Source of the DNA: Psychroserpens luteus
GTDB taxonomy: Bacteria > Bacteroidota > Bacteroidia > Flavobacteriales > Flavobacteriaceae
Direction of reading: 5' to 3'
NCBI RefSeq assembly: GCF_015319355.1
Contig: NZ_JADILU010000001.1
Span: forward strand, 310,001-374,000
DNA: 64,000 nucleotides
The notes below the pieces were generated by a model. The model did not search any database. It had not been told where the DNA came from and saw only the letters and a program-made list of their open reading frames with translations. Shown here piece by piece: positions 24,623 to 34,035 of the stretch; the first letter of the stretch is position 1; each line of letters starts with the position of its first letter. The translations under genes were made by a program, and so were the position numbers.

Positions 24623-27600
24623 CTATCGTTTAATGAGTTTAAACTCTTCTGATATTACATCATTAAGTTTTACTTTTAAAAAGTATAATCCATTAGATAG
24701 GTCTTCTGTGTTAATTTCTATATCCTGTTTGTTTTCAAATGTGTATTGTATTATTTTTTGACCAATAACATTAAAAATTTCAATTTCTATATTTGAATAA
24801 GTTTTACTCAGACTAATATTTATCTTTTCATCAAAAGGATTAGGGTAAATTTTAATTTCATTACTTAATTCATTATTATTGACTTCTAGTGTGCCATCAT
24901 TAATTGTAATAGGAATACATTCTAAATTATTACTTTCATTATTTTCAATCACAATCTCTGTTGCATCAGCTACAAAAAGAATATAATAATCACCAGTACT
25001 GGCATCACCAGGAATAGTGATTGTTTGGGATTCAAACTCTGAAGGATCATCGCTTCCAATTCCAGAAGGGTCATCTTCAAGATAATAATCATCTGAACTA
25101 AGTTCACAATCTGTTGATAGATAGTAATGTAATCTTGGGCTACTCATATCTGCATCAGTTTGATAACCAGTATAATTTTGATATACCGAAACATAAACTT
25201 GGTCTCCTATATTAGCTTCAGTTACTTCAACATATGGGTTATTAAGCGTTACATCTTGATAATTTGAATCTGCTGGAAGTAAATTGAATTGAGCACAAGC
25301 AATATTGTTGTTTTCATTTATTTCGTTGACTGTATTTTCCATATCAGCTCTAAAGATAATATAGTAGCTACCTGGACTTAAGTTGTCAGGTAATTCTATC
25401 GAACTACTAACATCATTAATAGGGAGGTCTGAACCTAATGATATGCCATTGTCATCAATTAACATATCATCATTACTTAAAATGCAGTCATCAGATAAAA
25501 AATAAAATATTTCGATGCTTGGCAAATCAGCATTAAGTTGGCTACCTGTATAATTAATATTTGCGAATGGTTCTATTTCGCTTCCAATCACTACATTTGT
25601 TGGGTTACATATTTCATCTGTAATAAAAATATCTCCTTCAGGAATGCTAGAACTGATTACATTTATTTCAATACATTCAGAATTATTATTTTCTAGCACA
25701 CCTTCATCTATATCATTATTACTGTCGGCGACAAATAAAATATAATATGTCCCTGAAGAAGTTGTTTCTGGGATTATCAAAGTTTCATCTTCTTCAATAT
25801 TTGGATTATTAATTCCTAAATTGGAGGTACCATCATCTAAAAAAATATCCACTTCATAACTAAACTCACAATCTTCAGAGAGATAGTATCCAATACGTAA
25901 TGTCGGTAAATCACTAGAATTTTGATTTCCTAAATAAATATGATTAGTAAAAGCATCAATTGTCCCTCCAGCATTTACAGAATTTGTACTAATATATGAA
26001 TTGATAACTGTCACATCTTCAACACCAGTTCCAGTTAAAGCAATTGTGATATTTCTGTCTCTATCATTATTTCCTTCATCAGTTTCGTTAACATCGTTAT
26101 TACTGTCAGCTAATGCAACAAGTTCATAAGTTCCAGTAGATGGGATGTTTGTTGGTAAGTCAAAATCTAACGTTATCGCGTTTTCTTCACCAGCATCTAG
26201 TGAACCAAAGTTAAATTCACCCATAAATTCATTAGAGTCGTAATTGCTGTCATCATCAATGTCAAGATACAATAGAACGTCAAAACTACTGGAATCTTCA
26301 TTTCCTTCATTTTCAATTTCTAATTCAATTTCAACTTCTTGCCCAGGCACTAGCCCTGAGTTTGGTGTCACTGTCATTCCCGTGATGTCTAAATCAGGGC
26401 CATTCTCTATATATTCACCAATGTAGATTGGATAATCGTTGTTATTATTATTTTCTTCGCTTTCATCTATATTGTCTCCAATGTCAGGAACTGAAATGAT
26501 ATAATATTGACCATCATTTACATTAGGAATAGATACGGATTTAGTAATACTTATCGTTTGTCCAGACCCAATATTAGTTAATCCTTGAGTGCTACCAGAA
26601 AGTATAGTGTCTGAAGAACCAAATGTTTGATTGGTTGATAAATATAGACCGCCTACAAAGGCTTCATTGCTGATACTTTCATCTCCTATATTTGATATGG
26701 TATAATCTACATTAATTGTGTCGCCTTGGTCTGGATTATCATTACTTACTGATGTAACGTCGCTTACTAAATCTATACCATCAGTATTGCTATTTTGGTG
26801 CGTAACGCAAATATCAAAAGTATCGATATTTGGAGGAGAACCTTGATAGTCCCATTCAAATACTCGTATATAATAGGTTTGCCCAATATTTAAATTATTC
26901 CATGTTTCACTAACAGATGATGGAGCACCGCTTGGGTCATAGCAACTAATATAATTACTAGAACCTGATGAACAAGAAGTACGAAGTTCTATAACGGCAT
27001 CAAAATTACTCGCATAGTTAGAAATCGTAACCGTATGACTCGTTTCTACTGCGATAAATTTATAATACACATCATAATCGTCTGGTGATTCACAACCACA
27101 ACCTAAACAGTTATTTGCACCAACTGATAGTGTTGCATCTTCAACTGTTCCACTTGTAAAATTACAGCTTGTATTACTAGTTAATGTTGTAGCGTTATTA
27201 CAATCATCATTTGCTGGCGGATTTCCACCTACAGAACCATCTACCGTGACGGTTACAGTATCTGTGTCTGTACAACCATTCTCTGTTACGGTTAAGGTAT
27301 AAGTAGTTGTTTGCGATGGTGATGCTGTTGGTGTACAACTATTAGAATTGCTTAACCCTGTGGTTGGCGACCAAGAACAACTTGTACCTCCAGATCCTTG
27401 TAATGTTGTTGATCCTCCACTTTGAATGGTTACGTTTGAACCAGCATTGGCTGTTATATTACATGGGTCAGTAACATTTATTTTATGAGTCCTGTCTTCC
27501 CCTGTAAGATTATCATTAGCCATCCTTCCAGAACTACTAGTACTTATTTGATGATTATTTAAATTAGATATATTTTCACCTTTTAGTAAATCATTATTAT

Positions 27601-29125
27601 TAGTGTCTAAGCCAGTTAATATAAGGTCTCTTTGAATTGTTGGTCCAGAATAAATTAAATCAATATCCCATTGTGTCTTACTTGCATTAGGATTTAATGG
27701 AAAAACTCCAGCTGTATCTTCAATTTGAAGATTTAATTCTTCTAATGGTTCACTACTAAAAATTCTTACATGAAATTCATCACCATCTTCAAAAGTAGTA
27801 CCCTCGTCTGGCCCTATTAACTCAAGTACATTTCCATTTCTTTCCCATCTTTTATGGTAAACATCTTGAAGAGAAAAAATAACCAAAACTCTTTCAACAT
27901 AAGGACGGAAATTATCAATTGTTATGCCAGCAGGCTCAGATTCATAAATATTTCCCTTAATATCTGTTAAGCTTGAACGAATAAAATATTTACCGTCTGG
28001 ATATTTTGCATCCTCGCTTAATTCTGCATCAGAATTATCAATTGAAAACCTAGGACGGAAGTCAGCAAAAAAATAATTATCAAAATCATTTTGATTAGTG
28101 GTTACTAATTCTGAATAAGCAAATGGTTGAATTCCAGTTTTATTTTCACTCCCAATAATGTTTTCATCATCATTAGAGATTCCTATATAAGAAGGCAAAG
28201 GAGCACTATTTTGAGCGCCACCGATACTTATGAACGATTCTTCCAAAGTTTCCATGGTTTCATATTGTCCTAGTCCTAATAAAGGTTTAATTTGTAATTT
28301 AATATTTTCTAAATCAAAAACACTATTAATAAATCGTGTATCTGTATTTGGGACTTCTTCAAGATTATTAAACGTCACTTTAACTTTAAAAGGATGTTTA
28401 TCATAACCTCTTAAATAATTATTAGTAAACAAGTTTGTGACATCCAAATTATAGCTTACAGCTTCAGATCTTTCATAGGATAAATCATACAAAGGATTAT
28501 TTGTACTAACATCATCATTTAAATTATTTATATTAAAAGAATTTTGTAAGTGAAAGTGAGCGCCATATCCACCAGAGTTTCCTATTGGTGCTACTTTATT
28601 CCCAATTCCAATTGTGTTAGTGATATTATAAGGATTACCATTATAAGTTATTGTACCATTGTTAGGACCGTAAGCTATGTTATCAATGGTATTTATTATG
28701 ACATATTCATCAGTATTACAAAACCTTTCTATCAAAAGAAAACCACCGAGTGTACTTTCATTATTACAATCTGGAATAGAAGTTCCTAAAAAAATATGCC
28801 TAAAACTAGTGCCATCGGTAAAAACTATACTTTTTAAACCATTTCCATCCACATCGATTCTATCAATGGTGTATTCTTTTTGAGCAATTATTATATTGCC
28901 TTGAATACCATTGAAGGCAAAGTCTAAACCCCCATGATAATCGTATAAGTTTGTATTACTTAACCTTCTTAAACCATAATCCGAGCTTACATCTGAAAAT
29001 TTAAAATAATGATTTTCTCCATCGTAATACTGAATATCAAAATTATAATCAGATTGTGAGAATAATTTAAAACAAAAGATAAAAGCAATAAAAGTTAAAT
29101 ATAATAGTCTATTTAATTGTAACAT
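24623..29125 (-). CDS. Giant secreted M23-like metallopeptidase with CARDB repeats and T9SS sorting domain
   Basis: 1500 residues. Signal peptide to about residue 24 (LFSQ). An M23/LytM-like domain follows: H64-x3-D68 (HGGLDF) and H190-x-H192 (AHFHLQ) give the expected zinc ligands. Then comes a long Ig-like region, a PKD-like domain (about 560-625) and five CARDB-type repeats (about 760-1400), each ending in a pattern like DSNNDVNE or NEINENNN. The C-terminus is a T9SS type A sorting domain (IYPNPF, then GLYFLKV and a basic end). It should be exported, cleaved and anchored or released at the cell surface. A protease, peptidoglycan hydrolase or adhesin role is possible. Confidence 0.85.
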   Translation of the reverse strand: MLQLNRLLYLTFIAFIFCFKLFSQSDYNFDIQYYDGENHYFKFSDVSSDYGLRRLSNTNLYDYHGGLDFAFNGIQGNIIIAQKEYTIDRIDVDGNGLKSIVFTDGTSFRHIFLGTSIPDCNNESTLGGFLLIERFCNTDEYVIINTIDNIAYGPNNGTITYNGNPYNITNTIGIGNKVAPIGNSGGYGAHFHLQNSFNINNLNDDVSTNNPLYDLSYERSEAVSYNLDVTNLFTNNYLRGYDKHPFKVKVTFNNLEEVPNTDTRFINSVFDLENIKLQIKPLLGLGQYETMETLEESFISIGGAQNSAPLPSYIGISNDDENIIGSENKTGIQPFAYSELVTTNQNDFDNYFFADFRPRFSIDNSDAELSEDAKYPDGKYFIRSSLTDIKGNIYESEPAGITIDNFRPYVERVLVIFSLQDVYHKRWERNGNVLELIGPDEGTTFEDGDEFHVRIFSSEPLEELNLQIEDTAGVFPLNPNASKTQWDIDLIYSGPTIQRDLILTGLDTNNNDLLKGENISNLNNHQISTSSSGRMANDNLTGEDRTHKINVTDPCNITANAGSNVTIQSGGSTTLQGSGGTSCSWSPTTGLSNSNSCTPTASPSQTTTYTLTVTENGCTDTDTVTVTVDGSVGGNPPANDDCNNATTLTSNTSCNFTSGTVEDATLSVGANNCLGCGCESPDDYDVYYKFIAVETSHTVTISNYASNFDAVIELRTSCSSGSSNYISCYDPSGAPSSVSETWNNLNIGQTYYIRVFEWDYQGSPPNIDTFDICVTHQNSNTDGIDLVSDVTSVSNDNPDQGDTINVDYTISNIGDESISNEAFVGGLYLSTNQTFGSSDTILSGSTQGLTNIGSGQTISITKSVSIPNVNDGQYYIISVPDIGDNIDESEENNNNNDYPIYIGEYIENGPDLDITGMTVTPNSGLVPGQEVEIELEIENEGNEDSSSFDVLLYLDIDDDSNYDSNEFMGEFNFGSLDAGEENAITLDFDLPTNIPSTGTYELVALADSNNDVNETDEGNNDRDRNITIALTGTGVEDVTVINSYISTNSVNAGGTIDAFTNHIYLGNQNSSDLPTLRIGYYLSEDCEFSYEVDIFLDDGTSNLGINNPNIEEDETLIIPETTSSGTYYILFVADSNNDIDEGVLENNNSECIEINVISSSIPEGDIFITDEICNPTNVVIGSEIEPFANINYTGSQLNADLPSIEIFYFLSDDCILSNDDMLIDDNGISLGSDLPINDVSSSIELPDNLSPGSYYIIFRADMENTVNEINENNNIACAQFNLLPADSNYQDVTLNNPYVEVTEANIGDQVYVSVYQNYTGYQTDADMSSPRLHYYLSTDCELSSDDYYLEDDPSGIGSDDPSEFESQTITIPGDASTGDYYILFVADATEIVIENNESNNLECIPITINDGTLEVNNNELSNEIKIYPNPFDEKINISLSKTYSNIEIEIFNVIGQKIIQYTFENKQDIEINTEDLSNGLYFLKVKLNDVISEEFKLIKR

Positions 29126-29132
29126 ATTTAAT

Positions 29133-30062
29133 TTATTTTAAAATTTCCAACTTTTTAGAATTCATATTGTCAAAAAGATAAGGTTTGTCATTTTCAGTTC
29201 TTAAAGAACAATTCCTATGATTGCATTTAATATTTTCTTGTTTATTATTTTCAAGATTTAGAATAACAGCTCCACTGATATTATTAGTAATATTTCCTCG
29301 AAAATTACCTATGAAAGAGTTTTGTGAGAATAAACCAAATACAAGTGTTGTATTATTCGGCATTTTCAAAATATTAAGTAAATCAGTATTATTTTTTGAT
29401 AGAATAGTGAATTTTTCATTTACATCAATCAATGTCATTTTTCCAGAAAAGTAATTTAAATCTTTAGAAACAGAATTCACTACAAATAGCTTATTCGGAA
29501 AGCTTTTTTTAGTTATAAAATCACCATTTCTATTAAACAGATGAACCTCGGTGTAGTACTTTAAATCTATTGCATTTGGGTATAACCCTTTAGTTTTAGA
29601 TTTCAATAAATATGTGATAGGTATTATAGCATCATTACTATTTCCTGAACTTGTTTCAATCCGCATTAAAAAATGGATTTCCTCAGATTTGTCACTAAAT
29701 CCAAATTTTTCATAATCACTAGGCAATACACTGTAAAATTCTTTAGTATAACCTTCATATGGTTGAACCTCTCGTTTCTCAGTATCAAAAGGATTGTTTT
29801 TTCTAATGTCTAAAACTTTCACCAGCATTGAGCCTTTGTAAAATTTTATAATTCCATCGGAAGAATTATATTCTTGATGGAAGATATCATCTGATTGCTT
29901 TTCTTCTTTTTTATTTAAATCAATACTCGGATTTTTTAAATTTATTTCCTTATTGATAACAATATTTTCCTTACTACTTTTCGAATATTCCTGCACCCCA
30001 AAATACCCTCCAACAAGAAGCAGTAATAGTATCCCAACAATTAAAAAATATTTTTTCTTCAT
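29133..30062 (-). CDS. Unrecognised membrane-anchored protein upstream of the M23/CARDB gene
   Basis: 309 residues with one N-terminal hydrophobic segment (about 5-23; LIVGILLLLLVGGYFGV) that may be a signal anchor. The remainder is an unrecognised extracytoplasmic domain with alternating strands and a late Cys pair (IKCNHRNCSL). The M23/CARDB gene begins seven bases after its stop, so the two are co-transcribed. It may assist maturation or attachment of the large protein; there is no motif to support more. Confidence 0.6.
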   Translation of the reverse strand: MKKKYFLIVGILLLLLVGGYFGVQEYSKSSKENIVINKEINLKNPSIDLNKKEEKQSDDIFHQEYNSSDGIIKFYKGSMLVKVLDIRKNNPFDTEKREVQPYEGYTKEFYSVLPSDYEKFGFSDKSEEIHFLMRIETSSGNSNDAIIPITYLLKSKTKGLYPNAIDLKYYTEVHLFNRNGDFITKKSFPNKLFVVNSVSKDLNYFSGKMTLIDVNEKFTILSKNNTDLLNILKMPNNTTLVFGLFSQNSFIGNFRGNITNNISGAVILNLENNKQENIKCNHRNCSLRTENDKPYLFDNMNSKKLEILK

Positions 30063-30170
30063 AATTAAATTATACCCTAAGAAAATTAAAATAGCAACTA
30101 AATGTAGTGTTGTATTTTAGGTTATAATAATTAGAATGAAAACCGCTTAGTTTTCGATGAAAACTTGCTC

Positions 30171-31037
30171 TTAGTAGAAATGAGCTATTCGCTTTTCGAC
30201 CTCTTCTTTATAGGTGTCTGAGATTGTATAAACTTTATCCGCAATTACCAAATGCCTTCCATTAATTCTCCCGTCAAAGCTGTTAACAGTTACATTAAGG
30301 ATTTCACTACTATTAATACGAACAAAATTATAAGGTAATGTTTCTATAATTTTTGAGAGATTCCCTCTAAAGTAAAAGGGTTCCTTGTTAATCGTAATGA
30401 GTTTTGCGATATTTCTTCCCTCTTTTTTGAGTTCTTCAATCTTTTCTTTAGGGAGAGAGCTTGAGTTTATGTCTATAATTTTTGAAGTAAAAAATTCAAT
30501 ATCCTCGTATTTTACAGGTCGTTGTGAGACTTCTGTAGAACCTGCATCGTTTAAGTTTTTTGGTAAATCAACAAATGCCATGATACCGTCTTTTAGAACA
30601 TTGATAGGTCTTTTTTCAGTACGCTGTAGAATTAATACCATCTCTCTAATCAGTTGTTTTTCGTCGAGCTCTGGCTTAGTTTTTATTATAATATCTTCAT
30701 TAAAAAGATTGATGCGTTTTTTTGGAATAAAGGCTTCAGGATTGGTTTGAGAACTTTTATTAAATGTAAAATCGTCATCATAATCGGTTACATAGATGAA
30801 TGGTATATGGTATTCGGTTTTTAATAAGTTTCCGAGATACACACCATTTTGTTCTCCTTTTAACTGAATATCAAGCAACACTAAATCTGGTCGCTTTTTA
30901 TTAATTCGTGCAATAGCATCTTTCACACTTGAAGTAAATCTATCAACTGAAAATCCTGCTGCTGAAACAATAGCTTCTACTTCGTGATAGATAAAAGGAA
31001 CATCTTCTACAATCAAAATATGTTTTTGAGTACTCAT
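30171..31037 (-). CDS. Response regulator, REC plus LytTR-like DNA-binding domain
   Basis: 288 residues. The receiver domain (1-120) has the acidic pair E11/D12, phospho-acceptor Asp56 in LVLLDIQLKG, Thr84 and Lys106. A linker (120-185) leads to a C-terminal LytTR-like domain (about 185-285; FVRINSSEILNV, KVYTISDTYKEEV) that binds DNA. It starts one base after the histidine kinase stop, so it is the partner of that kinase. LytTR systems often control secreted and surface proteins; targets are not visible here. Confidence 0.85.
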   Translation of the reverse strand: MSTQKHILIVEDVPFIYHEVEAIVSAAGFSVDRFTSSVKDAIARINKKRPDLVLLDIQLKGEQNGVYLGNLLKTEYHIPFIYVTDYDDDFTFNKSSQTNPEAFIPKKRINLFNEDIIIKTKPELDEKQLIREMVLILQRTEKRPINVLKDGIMAFVDLPKNLNDAGSTEVSQRPVKYEDIEFFTSKIIDINSSSLPKEKIEELKKEGRNIAKLITINKEPFYFRGNLSKIIETLPYNFVRINSSEILNVTVNSFDGRINGRHLVIADKVYTISDTYKEEVEKRIAHFY

Positions 31038-31038
31038 A

Positions 31039-32958
31039 TTATGCGATTTTTTTGGGTAAAGTTAATATGAGGCATACGCCATTGGAGCCATCTAATTGGT
31101 ATGAGCCATTATGAAGGTCTGCAAACATCGGAATGATACTCATACCTAGTGAACGTAAGTTGTCAATGTCAAAGTCTTTTGGTAAACCCTTACCATTGTC
31201 TTTTAGGGTTAATTGGTGGTTATCTTTATCACTTTTAAAATCGATGGTAATCTCACCACCATTTTCATCAAAAGCATATTTGTAAGAGTTAGTCACAAAC
31301 TCATTGAGAACTATACCAAATGGAATAGCTTTATCCGCTAAAATAGTCTCTGTTTTATCGACACTACATAAGAGGGTTATGTTACTGTCTTTATACTTGT
31401 CTTCCACATTTTGCGCTAGTTCGAATAAATACGGATGTGATTTTATTTGTGTAATATCATCCTCTTTTAAGAGCATTTCGTGCACCTTAAACATACTCGT
31501 CACTCTATTTTTAAGTTCATTAAGTCGTTCTTCAAATTCGGTATTTGGGAATTGCTTTTGGACTAAACTAATAAAGCTGTTAATGGAACGAAAATCATTT
31601 TTAAGGCGATGGTGGAATTCTCTTTGTAATTTTTCAATTTGAATTTTGGCTTTTGCTTCAGATTTATAACGTCTCCATATGAAAAAAGCTGAAACACATA
31701 GTGCTAATAAACCGAAAGCTAATAACCAATTGCGAGTCTTGGCTTCTTTCGTAAGTAGTTCTTGCTCTGTATTATCAGCTTTGAGTTGTAAGTTTTCTTT
31801 TTCTTTGTTTTCAGTTTGAAATTGAATTTTGTCAAATGTTGTTCTTAAGTTAATTCTTGCTTTAGCAATACTGTCTACAAGATGTTTAAATTGCCTTGCT
31901 TCTGTATTGTTGATTGATTTTAAGTCAATTAAGTAGCCTAAGCTTTCTATTTTGGCTTCAGCGCTATTTATTCGAATAGCAAGAGTATATGCTTTTTGCG
32001 CATACGATATAGCTTCGTTATTTTTATTTTGAAATTGTAAGAGCTTTACTAGTTGTATAGTGCTTGAATATGATCCTAGTAAATCATTATTATTAAACCT
32101 CTTTTGTGATAAAGCAACTAAGTCACTAATTGCCATTTCATTATTAAGAATTCCTTCGGAATAAGTTTTGTTACTTCTAATTCTTAATTGATTGCTAGTA
32201 TTGTTGGTTTCAATTAATAATGCTTTATTAAAATAATGTATCGCTTGGCTATGATTTCCTAAATATTGTTCTTTTACTCCTAAACTATTATACGTATTAC
32301 TGCTATCGATTGAAGTTTGACTATTTTTTAGTGCCATTAAATACCATGTTGTAGCAGAATCATAGTCTTGTAACTCTCTAGAGCTTATGCCTAATTGCAT
32401 GTGCAATTGATATTTAAACTTCTTATTGTTTTCAGGGACTATTTTTAAGGCATCTACTGATTGTTTTTCTGTATTATAGTAGTTGCCATTTATATAATTT
32501 AAATACCCTAAATTATTCAATGATTTTGACCAATTTAAACTATCCTTTATTTGCGAAAAATTCCTATTTGCCAAGTGAAAATAGTAATATGATGAGTCAT
32601 AAATATGCTGGTGTTTATAGTTTAATCCTAATTTATAATTTGCTTTTGCCATATAAAAGGTGTCATTTACCTTTTGGGCTTCATTAAATAAATTTTGGGA
32701 TACAGCTATTGCATTAGCAAATTTGTTGTTATTACCATAAATAGCTGCTTTGTATGATAAATATTTCAATTTTAAAATACTTTTATCAGTTATCTGTATC
32801 GCTGTATTTATATGTTCTATGCGTTGGTTAACTGGTAAGTCTTTATCTCTACTTAAGTTATAGAGCGAATCACTGGTATTAGTGATTATATTTTGAGCTT
32901 GGGTTAGATACATTCCTAAACCAAATAGAAATAAATAAAAGGGGAATGTATTTTTCAT
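31039..32958 (-). CDS. TPR-containing histidine kinase (HisKA_2 type)
   Basis: 639 residues: signal sequence, a long TPR sensor region (about 25-345), a coiled coil, one transmembrane helix (about 410-430; WLLAFGLLALCVSAFFIW), then a HisKA_2 dimerisation domain with the phosphorylated His in REFHHRLKNDF, and a HATPase domain (NEFVTNSYKYAF, DNGKGLP). The periplasmic TPRs probably sense a protein or peptide. Operon order is small lipoprotein, kinase, response regulator, all within about 20 bases of each other. Confidence 0.87.
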   Translation of the reverse strand: MKNTFPFYLFLFGLGMYLTQAQNIITNTSDSLYNLSRDKDLPVNQRIEHINTAIQITDKSILKLKYLSYKAAIYGNNNKFANAIAVSQNLFNEAQKVNDTFYMAKANYKLGLNYKHQHIYDSSYYYFHLANRNFSQIKDSLNWSKSLNNLGYLNYINGNYYNTEKQSVDALKIVPENNKKFKYQLHMQLGISSRELQDYDSATTWYLMALKNSQTSIDSSNTYNSLGVKEQYLGNHSQAIHYFNKALLIETNNTSNQLRIRSNKTYSEGILNNEMAISDLVALSQKRFNNNDLLGSYSSTIQLVKLLQFQNKNNEAISYAQKAYTLAIRINSAEAKIESLGYLIDLKSINNTEARQFKHLVDSIAKARINLRTTFDKIQFQTENKEKENLQLKADNTEQELLTKEAKTRNWLLAFGLLALCVSAFFIWRRYKSEAKAKIQIEKLQREFHHRLKNDFRSINSFISLVQKQFPNTEFEERLNELKNRVTSMFKVHEMLLKEDDITQIKSHPYLFELAQNVEDKYKDSNITLLCSVDKTETILADKAIPFGIVLNEFVTNSYKYAFDENGGEITIDFKSDKDNHQLTLKDNGKGLPKDFDIDNLRSLGMSIIPMFADLHNGSYQLDGSNGVCLILTLPKKIA

Positions 32959-32975
32959 TCCCCTAATTTAAAAAA

Positions 32976-33131
32976 TTAATCGTCATCAACCTCTTTTTCA
33001 GGCTGAGAGGTTTCTTCTCCAATAGTTCCTTGTTCCTGTGAATCTTCATGATCTGTAATTGTTTCTGGCGTGCAAGCGCTGAAATTAATACTGATAAGAA
33101 CAATAGCAAATGCTAACATTATTTTTTTCAT
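32976..33131 (-). CDS. Tiny acidic lipoprotein upstream of the histidine kinase
   Basis: 51 residues from the ATG ending at 33131 (a longer start at 33158 adds a basic leader unlikely to be used). A lipoprotein signal (MKKIMLAFAIVLISINFSAC) is followed by a mature part of only about 30 residues, almost all Asp, Glu, Ser and Thr. It ends 17 bases before the kinase start and probably belongs to the same operon. It could be a periplasmic accessory to the TPR sensor; no family recognised. Confidence 0.6.
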   Translation of the reverse strand: MKKIMLAFAIVLISINFSACTPETITDHEDSQEQGTIGEETSQPEKEVDDD

Positions 33132-33282
33132 CTTTTTAAGTTTTAGATGGTTAAACAAATGTTATCCAGTTGCTGTACAGCTTTTTATGTGAGTAAATTA
33201 TTTGCTTGGATATTTCAACATCTCACCTTGTTGTAGCAAATAATTTATTGATGCTACAAATCTATGTAGCATATAAAAAAAA

Positions 33283-33304
33283 GAGGTTCCATTTTTGGAA
33301 CCTC
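33283..33304 (-). terminator. Terminator after response regulator gene
   Basis: GAGGTTCC at 33283-33290 pairs with 33297-33304 over a 6-base loop and is followed on the minus strand by a run of Ts. It lies 26 bases beyond the stop of the regulator at 33331-33999 and separates the two signalling operons. Confidence 0.8.
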
Positions 33305-33330
33305 AGAATAGAAATTTTGGAAATTTTATT

Positions 33331-33999
33331 TTAGAGAATTGCTAATCTTTGAAGCTTTAATAGTAATTGCTTTTCGTTTTCGACTTCTAATTTCTGACAC
33401 AATAATTCAATTCTCAATTTTATAGATTTATAAGAAATAGGTACATTTTCTTTTAATATTTTACCTTCCCAATCTGTCATGGTATTTGCGTTAGGTAAAA
33501 AATGTATTATCTGCTCGTCTATATTGTCCATTGAAAAAGCATATTGAAAACGTTTAAGCTGAAGTTTATGGACTGTTTGACTAAAATAAGTTTTCCCTAA
33601 TAATACTTCACTAATAGCAAAAAGCAATTCTTTAGAACTTGAGTTAGATTTTATAACATAAGCATTAGGGTGATAATTTGTAATGACAGGATAAATGTGT
33701 TCCATTTCATCATGTGAACTGTATATAATAGTTGGGATTTCTATGTTTTCTTTTTTTAGTATTGCCAATAAACTTTTGCCTTTTGTTAAAATAGCATTCG
33801 GTTTTACTAGTTTAAATGTTAAATCTAAAATTAATAAGGATATAGGATTTGTTATCTTATGTTTTTTAATCAAGTCATGACCATCATCACAGTTATCAGC
33901 TATTGATATTTTGAAATCATTAAAAGCAGAAAGTATTTTTCGTTCTAGGTTTTCAAATACATCTTCGTGGTCATCTACTATTAAAATATGTTTTTGCAT
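33331..33999 (-). CDS. Response regulator with C-terminal HTH-like region
   Basis: 222 residues. The receiver domain shows D9/D10, phospho-acceptor Asp59 (LLILDLTF), Ser94 and Lys117 (YVIKSNS). The C-terminal 70 residues (DWEGKILKENVPISYKSIKL and following) look like a divergent helix-turn-helix of the NarL/LuxR kind; the match is weaker than usual. It lies 36 bases after the TPR kinase with a HisKA_3 domain, the type that normally pairs with NarL regulators, so the pairing is consistent. Confidence 0.8.
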   Translation of the reverse strand: MQKHILIVDDHEDVFENLERKILSAFNDFKISIADNCDDGHDLIKKHKITNPISLLILDLTFKLVKPNAILTKGKSLLAILKKENIEIPTIIYSSHDEMEHIYPVITNYHPNAYVIKSNSSSKELLFAISEVLLGKTYFSQTVHKLQLKRFQYAFSMDNIDEQIIHFLPNANTMTDWEGKILKENVPISYKSIKLRIELLCQKLEVENEKQLLLKLQRLAIL

Positions 34000-34035
34000 C
34001 TGTTTTAAATTCTATTTATCAATAAACGCTCAATT

